Assembly (NCBI GenBank): GCA_037043455.1
Contig: JAWPHD010001812.1
Location: forward strand, 124,001 to 188,000
Direction of reading: 5' to 3'
DNA from: Cyrtodaria siliqua
Taxonomy: Eukaryota; Mollusca; Bivalvia; Adapedonta; Hiatellidae
Length of the DNA: 64,000 bases
The notes beneath the pieces are model-generated. The model ran no database searches. It saw only the letters and a program-made list of their open reading frames with translations, and was not told the DNA's origin. Shown in pieces: positions 55,414-64,000 of this stretch. The stretch's first letter is position 1. The number at the start of each line of letters is the position of its first letter. The position numbers and the translations under genes are program-made.

Positions 55414-56775
55414 CTACTCTAAGCAGAACACCCTCACTGTGTCAATATTTCTAGTCACCATAATTGTTGATTGAAGTTTATCAATACAGGCGGACCATGG
55501 ATATTTGATCCCACGCTTTGCTACCACCCCAATCTTTCGATGTCCCTTCTCATCCACCTGTATCACATTATGTGAACCGTAACCACACACAAACACATTA
55601 CCATCCATGTCTACACACACTCCACCGGCATCATAGAGCTGGCTATCAGAGAATATAGACAGGAGTTGGCCTGAACTGTCCAGTGTCACCAATCCTATTG
55701 CTTGATCTGCCACATAGATCTTGGTACCATCAGGACTGACAGCAATATGTTGGGCGCTGGCAAACATTTCCACACCAGTGATGTCCTTGTAGAGAGTACG
55801 GAGGCACGTGCCTGACATGTTGTAGATGTAAACTTTGTTGTAGTTCGACATATACAGTTGGTTGTTGTTGTACGCTATGCCACATATATCGTGCTTCAAC
55901 TTCATTGACCGAGTAACTGTCATCTTACTGTCTACAGACACAAAGTGAATCTTTTTCTTTCGATCGGTTACCGCTACCTCGTGCTGACCAATACAGCATA
56001 CTGTATGTGGTTGTCCAGGCAGATCACAGTAGTCAGTCACTGTATATGAGGCGTCCAGTCGTTTCAATTTCTTATTGGTACTGTCAGTAAGTAGTATTGC
56101 TCCATCAGCCATCTGACAGGATCCTGCTATGAAGCAAGATGTCTTGTCCTCTTCAATTCTTACGTTAAAGTCCGTTCCAATACAAGAAGCTTTGTAGGGA
56201 TGATTCTTTCCCGCTTCTTGACCTCTGGCACAGTTGGCCTCATATCGAGTGTCCCCAGATTTTTCAGACTGGCAAGGAATCTCTCTAGCTCTGGATTAAT
56301 TATGAACACGAAGTTGTCATTTCTTGGAGATGTTTCGGTCATTTGGGTCATTTGTTCACCATCTTGCATCTGTTGCTCTGCCTTCTTTATATCAATGAAT
56401 GTCTGAGACTCATTGACAGCACTTGTTGTCTCAAGTTGATGCTTTCGCTGTTTCAGCTCGGCCATGCAGTTGTCGAGGCAGTCTATGTCATCTTGGATGT
56501 CTCTGTCGTTGACTTTATAAAGTGTCTCCATATCATCTTTGACTTTTTTCTCAAGAGTATCAAATATTTTGTGTACATGCTTTCTATAATCTTTGATGCT
56601 TTGCAGAACATCATTTCTTGACTTTCCAAGAGTGGCTTTCTGCTGCTTTCTTGTATTTTTGGTGTGTTCAGTCCATATTATTGGTCGTTTGATATTAGTT
56701 TTTACTGCCAGAAATTCATGACTATCTGCAATTCCTTGAGCGACTTCCGCTATCAACTGCATATCGTCATATGTC
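55414..56775 (-). CDS. TRIM-like protein, last exon (coiled coil plus NHL propeller), one frameshift
   Basis: About 450 residues. A splice acceptor (TTTTCTTAATTTCAG) ends at 56776, so the exon opens with partial codon plus TYDD before MQLIAEV; the Met at 56762 is internal. The first ~110 residues form the B-box-associated coiled coil (heptads from RKQQ through QRKHQLE). The C-terminal ~250 residues match an NHL-type beta-propeller: DGAILLTDSTNKKLKRLD, SPDGTKIYVAD and GVCVDMDGNVFVCG with SHNVIQVDEKG. The end VRVFCLE is where such proteins normally stop. Family role: RING ubiquitin ligases or RNA-binding TRIM2/3/71-like proteins, hugely expanded in bivalves. The RING and B-box would be on upstream exons, which I do not find in the window. 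At about 56191-56193 the frame shifts: IIPTK ends one frame, while ASCIGTDFNVR continues in another, consistent with one missing A in an A run. Either it is a pseudogene or an assembly error. Confidence 0.82.
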
Positions 56776-57131
56776 CTGAAATTAAGAAAATAAAGATTAT
56801 TATCATATTGCGGCTAGTTCAGTCACTCCTGGGCAATATGTACCTAGCGAGCACACGGTAGTGCATTAGAATCAGATCTATATCATACAAACGTATATTC
56901 GTGTCATACAAGCGTTATTTTTCGAACTACAGCTATTGATGTAGACGCTAACTTTTAGTACGGTGATCCCATAAGTAGAGTACAGTAACAAAACTGCATA
57001 GTTTAAGTAGCTGAAATTGTGTTGGCACATGTATATTGATATGACTTTCACATTACATATACAGTTTTGATAATTGTTTTTCACAAATTTGATACGTTGA
57101 TGATTTTATGCATACGTTGTATAAATTGGAC
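56776..57131. other. Putative intron upstream of the TRIM exon
   Basis: This lies between the splice acceptor at 56776 and the LINE remnant. It is AT-rich with no exon-like frame carrying B-box cysteines and histidines. A 68-codon minus frame at 56878-57084 has no family resemblance. Confidence 0.45.
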
Positions 57132-57439
57132 AATTCAATTCAATAGTTTATTGGCATAACATATACATGTTTATTGCCTTGAACTAGGCGGGTTACAAAA
57201 ACATACAGAGAAGAAACATAATACATATATACATTCACTCTTTACACTACATCAAAAAAAGGTTTTATAGTTATTAACAATTTTCAATATTCAATATTCA
57301 ATTAAGGCAAATTAATTAAATGTTGTATTTACAGAATTCCTCAACTTATATAGTAAATATATTTTCAGGTGTTATTCACTATTGGTATTAATTAACTTTA
57401 TTTCTTAATTCATTTGCTAAAAACAAATACGTAGCTAAA

Positions 57440-57715
57440 CGTTTTAACAAACCCGATTGATCAGATTTCATAAGTGAAATAAAAAAAAAATTGTTGGAAA
57501 GGAGCAGTAATATTTAGGCAAACATTCTTTACGTAAGTTTCTATATTTTGGACAAATCGTTAGAAAATGATAATCATTTTCAACATCATTCATATTACAA
57601 TCGACACAAACTCTTAAATAACGATCTATGTTGCGAAATCTACCTTCTTCTATAGCTAATTTGTGTGCAGAGCATCTTAGACGTGTTAATACTTTTCTAT
57701 GATTAACATTACTAA
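57440..57715 (-). pseudogene. LINE ORF C-terminal tail with Cys/His knuckle
   Basis: The minus-strand frame reads VLTRLRCSAHKLAIEEG, then RVCVDC, then ENDYHFLTICPKYRNLR. The C-x2-C...H...C pattern and the flanking LRKECLPKYY are the conserved tail of mollusc Jockey/CR1-like ORF2 proteins. It compares with CEC...EH...C in the LINE at 46230 but comes from a different subfamily. No start codon; a fragment only. Confidence 0.7.
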
Positions 57716-58205
57716 CTGAACATATAAATTTTCAACTTCATAAAAGGAATAAAACGTTCAAAATGTACAGTTTCGTCAATTAAATCACTTTTATATCTAC
57801 TGTTAAGGTTGCCAATAATTGATACTTTACCTAATTGTGAATGGATATACCGTTCCAATAACTCGAAATGTCCAGTTTCATGTATATTGAAATAAACAGT
57901 GTTAGATGGGGGTATGTATAAAAAAAAATACATCTGACAATAGATTAAAAAAGCTTAATCCATATAATTCCTGATTCATGCTTTTCTAAAATGTTAACAC
58001 CATTTATGATTTTTTGACTTACAAACAGACAGACCCCACCATGACCACGTCTACTACTACCATTCATACTTTCAGGTCTGGGTACATCAAAACACTCATA
58101 ACCAGATAAACTAAGTTCGTTCTCATTACGTTGCCAAGTTTCAGACAAAAATACAATATCAAAATTATTAATAAAATTCAAATAGTCTTCAAACATCACA
58201 AACAT
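57712..58205 (-). pseudogene. LINE endonuclease domain remnant (APE-type), frameshifted
   Basis: 58205-57945 encodes FDIVFLSETW and a GYECFDVPRP stretch followed by GGVCLFVSQKI, the N-terminal half of an apurinic-type endonuclease/exonuclease/phosphatase fold. A stop at 57945 in a T-run region is followed by another frame (57933-57712) with YIPPSN and GNLNSRY, corresponding to the GDFNSR-like catalytic loop, with Asp changed to Asn. At least one frameshift and this substitution mean it is dead. This domain normally nicks target DNA to prime reverse transcription. Confidence 0.8.
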
Positions 58206-58397
58206 GATTTCAACCCTTCAATGTTCCATGATACAATGAACTATAATAACTAGATACAAATAACACAATTTATGAAAGCAAAACAAAAATAATATTTAGA
58301 TAGTTTATCGAGTATTTCTTTTTTAATTCCATGAAAAATAGTTTGTGTGTGTTTGAAGTTGTCGGAGTTTCATTATAAGCCACACAATATAAAAACC

Positions 58398-58470
58398 GTT
58401 AAATGTTTCAGACAAAAATACAATATCAAAATTATTAATAAAATTCAAATAGTCTTCATCATCACAAACA
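58398..58470 (-). repeat. Second copy of a 65-bp endonuclease fragment
   Basis: GTTTCAGACAAAAATACAAT through AATAGTCTTCA repeats 58139-58195 almost exactly, coding YLNFINNFDIVFLSET again. An isolated duplicate scrap 260 bp away. Confidence 0.85.
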
Positions 58471-59520
58471 TTTATTTGTATATAAATTGCATTGATATGT
58501 GTACTATGCACACATCTCTTCTCGCAACGTACAGATTCCCAATAGTGTCAATGCAAAACGTAGGATATCTATTTGACATAAGAACAGTAGCAGACTCAAG
58601 GGTCGAACTCCGGTCGATAAATGCATGGCGTTGATGACCATATTTCATGGTCCGGGTACAAAGGCCCGAACAGGACAGAAGTAAAACATATCGTTTTTAA
58701 ATAAACGTTGTATGGATTTTACATCTAGATTAACTGTCATTTAAATATTAGTAATATTTAAATAATTACTAATCTATTTAAATAAATATCTTCTTTTCCG
58801 AGGGTGATACTTTGTTCTATGGACCTGATTAGGGTCAATATTAACCGAGGGTGATACTTGGTTCTATGGACCTGAACTTGCTCATTTGATTTAATTTGTG
58901 TTGAACTACGATCCCATTACGTTTGTGTCTTAGAGATATAAATAAAAACAAAATAAAAACAAGCAAGGTTTTACGCAAGCGTAAAGTAGCTGCCGAGAGA
59001 AAATAGCATCATTTCTGGGTAGCAACTGGGAACAACGTTTAACATATTAACAGACGAAGTCACGTTAAAATAATATTCAAAAAAAGAGTTGTCACGGAGA
59101 CGTTAACACTCCATGACCGTTTTTTTTACCAGACACTTTCTTCCCAATTTGTGCTACCTAACATTTTGAATCAAGGTTGGCGAATCCTTGACATGCCTTA
59201 CAAATTGATTACATATATACCTTTGTAGCACGACGTGCTAAAGTATACATCAGCACAGAAATACAATTACTCACATGTATGGGATGCGTTTGCGTTAGCG
59301 TGCATTACAACACAGATAAACTGTTCATTGTTACCATGTGTAATTATAAGATTGCGTTATCAAAGTAAAAAAACTCAAAGAAACTATTCATTACTACCTT
59401 ACCATTTGCATATAAGAGTCGCTGTTATTTGCTACCATGTGTAATTTTAAGATTGCGTAGTGAAAAAACTCAAAGAAACCATTCATTACTACCTTACCAT
59501 GTGCAATTACTAAAACAATA
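58471..59520. other. Non-coding with two short duplications
   Basis: 'CCGAGGGTGATACTTTGTTC' with 'TATGGACCTGA' occurs at 58799 and 58846. A 105-bp unit ('TACCATGTGTAATTATAAGA', 'AAACTCAAAGAAACTATTCA') occurs at about 59330-59425 and 59435-59510. No gene is supported. Confidence 0.55.
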
Positions 59521-61260
59521 CTAGATTTTGATCTGAAACCTGATCAAACGGGCTTTCCTGATTTTAATGGCGTCATGACGTCACAACTGTCAGAGTTGTC
59601 TAAGTTGATGAAACTGATTGATATATCAAGAAAATAACTTCGAAAATGCGACCAGTAAAAAAATCGACGTCGGGATACCGTATGACATCTGTGCACAACC
59701 AGATCCCGTACTCTACACTCTGTGAAAGTTTTGTTCAAATCCGGTCATAAATAGAGAAGATACTATATAGTCAAGATTTCCTTTATGATGTCACTGGTGG
59801 CCATCTTTGATGACGACATAACAAACTTTGACGTTATTGCACAACTCAACCTAATTCTCTACAGGCTGTGAAAGTTGCATCAAAATCCGATAATAAATGA
59901 AGGAGATATAGCGATTACAAGATTTCTTAAATGACGTCATTGGTGGCCATTTTGGATGACGTCATGACGTTAATACTGTCAGCGTCGACTCAGACAATGA
60001 TACTAAAAATTAATTTTGCAGCAAAAAAACTTAAAAAATGCAATCAGTAAAGAAAACGGATTTTTAATAACACTGTGACGTCACTGACGTCAAAACGTTA
60101 TGACATAGGGGCACGTTTTTACATTCCTGCACAACTAGACCCTGAACTCTACAAGCTGTAAAAGTTTCATTCAAGTCCGATTAAAAAACTTTGAGATCGA
60201 GCGCTAACAAAATTTGTATGTTGACGTCACTGGCGGCCATCTTGGATGACGTCATGATAATTTTCGACATTCTTGCACAAGTCATCCTAATTCCCTACAG
60301 GCAATGAAAATTGAATCAAAATCCGATCAGAAATGAAGGAGATATAGCGATTACAAGATTTCTTAAATGACGTCATTGGCGGCCATTTTGAATGACGTCA
60401 TGACGTTAGAACTGTCAGCGTCGACCAAATTGATGACACTGACGGATTTTACAATAAAATTCCTTAAAAAATACAATTAATGAAAAAAACGGATTTTTCA
60501 TAACATTGTGACGTCACTGACGTCAGGAGATTATGACGTAGAGACACATTTTGACATTCAGGCACAACTAGACCCTAAACTCGACAATCTGTAAAAGTTT
60601 CCTTTAAATCCGACATTAAATGTTTGAGATCTAGCGCTAACAAAATTTGTATCATGACGTCACTGGCGGCCATCTTCGATGACGTCATGACAATTTTTGA
60701 CATTGTTCCACAACTCAACCTCATTCCCTACAGGCTGTGAAAGTTGCATCAAAATCCGATAATAAATGAAGGAGATATAGCAATTACAAGACTTCTTAAA
60801 TGACGTCATTGGCGGCCATTTTGTATGACGTCATGACGTTAAAACTGTCAGCGTCGACTGAAACAATGAACACTGATGGATTTTACAGTAAAAAACAAGA
60901 AAAATGCTATAACTGAAAAAAAAAGACTTTTCATAACCTCGTGGCGTCACTGACGTCAAGACGTTAAGACATAGAGACACGTTTTTACGTTCTTGCACAA
61001 CTGGACCCTGAACCCTACAATCTGTGAAAGTTTCAATCAAATCGCATCGTAAATGCATGAGATACAGCGATAACAATATTTTCCTACAAACACCAGTGGC
61101 GGCCATCTTGAATGACGTCATGACCCCAAAAGTTTCGAGACACTAAGTTAGCTTGAGCTATATCATTGTGTCAAATTAAAAGGCCGTGAGACCAGTCATA
61201 CTATGAAAAGTGGCGGCGAGAAGAAGAAGAAGAAGAGGAATAATAATAATAATAATAATA
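59521..61260 (+). repeat. CRE-rich element, copy 1 of 4
   Basis: Starts ACTAGATTTTGATC and ends 'AGTGGCGGCGAGAAGAAGAA' plus (AAT)n. It contains about three 430-bp subunits, each with 'TGACGTCACTGGCGGCCATC', 'CTGTGAAAGTTGCATCAAAA', 'AAATGACGTCATTGGCGGCC' and 'GTGACGTCACTGACGTCAAG'. The longest of the four copies. Small minus-strand frames (for example 60831-61121) recur in each copy with the same stops and are repeat artefacts. Confidence 0.88.
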
Positions 61261-62568
61261 ACTAGATTTTGATCAGAGACCTGATCAAACGGGCTTTCCT
61301 GTCATGACGTCACAACTGTCAGTGTTGTCGAAGATGAAGACACTGATTGATTTATCACGAAAATAACTTCGAACATGCAATCAGTGAAAAAAACGATTTT
61401 CTGAATATGTTGACGTCACTGACGTCATGACGTCCGGATACCGTATATGATGTTCTTGCACAACCGGACCCTGAACTCTACAATCTGTGAAAGTTTTATT
61501 GAAATCCGATAATAGATAGAGAAGATATAGACACAACAAAGAGTTCATTTATGACGTCACTCGCGGCCATCTTTGATTACGACATGACAACATTCCACAT
61601 TATACACAACTAGACTTTGATATCTACAAACTGTGAAAGTTTTATCAAACTCCGATGTTAAATGAAGGAAATATGGCGAATACAAGATTTCTTAAATGAC
61701 GTCATTTGCGGCCGTTTTGGATGACGTCATGACGTTAAAACTGTCAGAGTCGACTGAGAAAATGACATTGATGGATTATGCAGTAAAATAACTTCAAAAA
61801 TGTAAGCAGTGAAAAAAACAAATTTTCATAACATTATGACGTCACTGACGTCAAGACGTTATTACCTAGAGACACGTTCTTAAATTCTTGCACAACAACA
61901 ACCTGAACTCTACATTCTGTGAAAGTTTCATTCAAAATCCGACAATAAATATTTGAGATCTAGTGCTAACAAAATTAGTATCATGACGTCACTGGCGGCC
62001 ATCTTTGATGACGTCATGACAATTTTCAACATTATTGCACAACCCAATCTAATTCCCTACAGGCTATGAAAGTTGCATCAAAATCCGATGATAAATGAAG
62101 GAGATATAGCAATTACAAGACTTCTTAAATGACGTCATTGGCGGCCATTTTGTATGACGTCATGACGTTAAAACTGTCAGCGTCGACTGAAACAATGAAC
62201 ACTGATGGATTTTACAGTAAAAAAAACAAGAAAAATGCTATAACTGTAAAAAAAACGAATTTTCATAACCTCGTGACGTCACTGACGTCAAGACGTTAAG
62301 ACATAGAGACACGTTTTTACGTTCTTGCACAATTGGACCCTGAACCCTACAATCTGTGAAAGTTTCAATCAAATCGCATCGTAAATGCATGAGATACAGC
62401 GATAACAAAATTTGCCTACAAACACCAGTGGCGGCCATTTTGAATGACGTCATGACCCCAAAAGTTTCGGGACACTAAGTTAGCTTGAGCTATATCATTG
62501 TGTCAAATTAAAAGGCCGTGAGACCAGTCATACTATGAAAAGTGGCGGCGAGAAGAAGAGGAATAATA
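61261..62568 (+). repeat. CRE-rich element, copy 2 of 4
   Basis: Same start and end as copy 1, with two subunits. The last 350 bp before its end is nearly identical to the end of copy 1 ('AGTTTCGGGACACTAAGTTA', 'GGCCGTGAGACCAGTCATAC'). Confidence 0.88.
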
Positions 62569-62953
62569 ACTAGATTTTGATCAGAACCTGATCAAACATG
62601 GGCTTTCCGTGTCAGGCTTAACATGTAAAATCATACTCAATGACGTCATGACCGTCACAATGGTTAGTGATGATAAAGACATTGATCTTGATTGATTTAC
62701 TGTAAAACTGACGGAGAAAGGTTAGAAAGGGAACGCCCTCTCTCAGCAACACACCATCTCACACCCGACAAAGTAACCCGAAATCCCCCCTCCCCCCCAC
62801 CCACCTCCTCCATCCGCAGCACTGACCTAAAAGAAAAAAAAAAAAAAAAAAAAAAAAGAAAAGAAATTTACGAGAAATCGTTAATAAATAGGAAAAAACA
62901 TGCAAGTTTTTACTGCGCATCTTTTGTCCAGCTAAAAAGCTGCGCGCGGTGGA

Positions 62954-62999
<46 letters not shown>

Positions 63000-63656
63000 C
63001 CTTAGACACTGTGTTTGTTGGTGGCGTCAGGTAAACAACTGTGTCACATAACACAACACGTGACATCACCTAAACATTCTTACCATCCGCAGTATGATGT
63101 TGCACAACAAGCGATAAAGACGAAAAAAGTTAACCATCCGCAGTATGATCTTACGCAACAAGTGATAACGAGAAACAATTATAACAAGAATTTCCATTTT
63201 TAAACAGTTATATAGGAAAATACGTAAAATCATACTGGATGACGTCATGACGTCACAATGATCGGTGACGTTAAAGACAAGGACCGTGATTGATTTACAG
63301 GCAAAACTGGTCGAAACATACAATTTGCACCAAAATGACCTTTTATGACTTACGACGTCACCGGCCGGCGTCACATTTAATGACGTCTTGACGTCATTTT
63401 ATATTCTTGCACAACTAGACCCTAAACTGTACCAGCTGCGAAAGTTTCATTCAAATCCGACCATAAATGTTTGAGATCTAGCGCTAACAAGATATTTATC
63501 ATGACGTCACTGGCGGCCATCTTGTATGACGTTATGACCCCAAAAGCTTCGGGACACTATTCCAGCCTGAGTTCTATCACTGTGTAAAATTTAGAGGCCG
63601 TGCGACCAGTCGTACTATGAAAAGTGCTGGGGAGAAGAAGAAGAAAAAGAATAATA
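62569..63656 (+). repeat. CRE-rich element, copy 3 of 4, with an A-rich insert
   Basis: Shorter copy. Between about 62705 and 63210 the element sequence is replaced by C-rich and A-rich DNA: a 23-base A run near 62830-62855, a 38-base A run at 62957-62994, and a duplicated 'CATCCGCAGTATGAT' unit (63083, 63138). Element sequence resumes at 'GATGACGTCATGACGTCACA' (63239). Confidence 0.8.
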
Positions 63657-64000
63657 ACTAGATTTTGATCAGAGACCTGATCAAACGGGCTTTCCTGTCA
63701 TGACGTCAAAACCGTCAGTGTTGTCGAAGATGAAGACACTGATTGATTTATCACGAAAATAACTTCTAAAATGCAATCAGTGAAAAAAACGATTTTCTGA
63801 ATATTTTGACGTCACTGACGTCATGACGTCATGATGTCGGGATACCGTATGACGTTCTTGCACAACCGGACCCTGAACTCTACAATCTGTGAAAGTTTTA
63901 TTCAAATCCAATAATAGATAGAGAAGATATAGACAAAACAGTAGTTCATTTATGACGTCACTGGCGGCCATCTTTGATGACGACATGAAAACATTCCACA
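63657..64000 (+). repeat. CRE-rich element, copy 4 of 4, cut by the window
   Basis: Starts ACTAGATTTTGATCAGAGAC, like copy 2, and matches it through 'GTGAAAAAAACGATTTTCTG' and 'TGACGTCACTGACGTCATGA'. The array continues beyond the window. Confidence 0.85.

Larger units (their letters stand above)
57132..58250 (-). mobile_element. Internally deleted LINE (endonuclease start joined to 3' end)
   Basis: Read on the minus strand: endonuclease pieces (58205-57712), then directly the C-terminal tail of the ORF (about 57715-57440), then a 3' UTR closing with AAGGCAATAAACATGTATAT and 'CCAATAAACTATTGAATTGA' at about 57132. The whole reverse transcriptase catalytic core is absent, so about 2 kb or more was deleted. 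The orientation equals that of the TRIM gene; the element lies in its putative upstream intron. Confidence 0.75.

Noticed and set aside
59544..63986. Minus-strand frames with MTSFKMAATGVC-type starts as a gene family
   Set aside because: They fall at the same position of each CRE-rich copy, are short, and carry no protein signature; GGCGGCCAT(C/T)TT in reverse supplies the KMAA motif.

Overview
This window looks like nuclear DNA of a marine mollusc, most likely a bivalve. It is AT-rich, has very few genes, and is packed with short mobile elements and tandem arrays. The bivalve call rests on repeat signatures I recognise: an 'AAGAGGCCCAAGTGGGCC' start paired with a 'GGCCTTTGGCC' terminal hairpin, a 'CGACTATTCGA(G/A)GAAT' plus GGCGTCGGCGTC module, tRNA-headed SINEs with a 'CATTGCCT' core, and a TRIM/NHL exon of the kind greatly expanded in bivalves. 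No prokaryotic gene organisation is visible. Apart from one TRIM-like exon and two LINE remnants, I see no convincing protein-coding gene.

Layout: 0.6-2.3 kb, an interspersed repeat with a second copy at 37.9-39.7 kb. 2.3-16.2 kb, one satellite array with a 28-bp monomer and internal recent segmental duplications. 16.2-20.6 kb, repeat fragments, a degenerate minisatellite and two inverted-repeat elements. 20.7-22.0 kb, a GC-rich 24-bp array. 22.3-29.4 kb, a satellite of about 75-bp monomers that resembles the body of the SINE lying next to it at 30.27-30.48 kb. 30.6-33.1 kb, one bivalve repeat apparently inserted into another. 33.4-41.1 kb, foldback and TIR elements, including one with a perfect 46-bp TIR. 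43.1-48.3 kb, a 187-bp satellite broken by a nest of insertions: a foldback MITE, then a second MITE that contains a 5'-truncated LINE with a 12-bp target-site duplication. 48.6-49.6 kb, a hexanucleotide array between direct repeats. 50-54.6 kb, a SINE, foldbacks and a 21-bp minisatellite. 55.4-56.8 kb (minus strand), the last exon of a TRIM-NHL gene with one apparent frameshift. 57.1-58.5 kb (minus strand), an internally deleted LINE. 59.5-64.0 kb, four head-to-tail copies of an element with about 40 TGACGTCA palindromes.

There is no pathway here; the biology is genome architecture. The most interesting points are the apparent origin of a 7-kb satellite from a SINE body, with a pol III B-box-like motif in most monomers; the repeated association of one repeat end with tandem arrays; the dense CRE-like array; and the layered insertions, which can be ordered in time. 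All homology statements come from reading the sequence and from memory of repeat and protein families; no database was searched.
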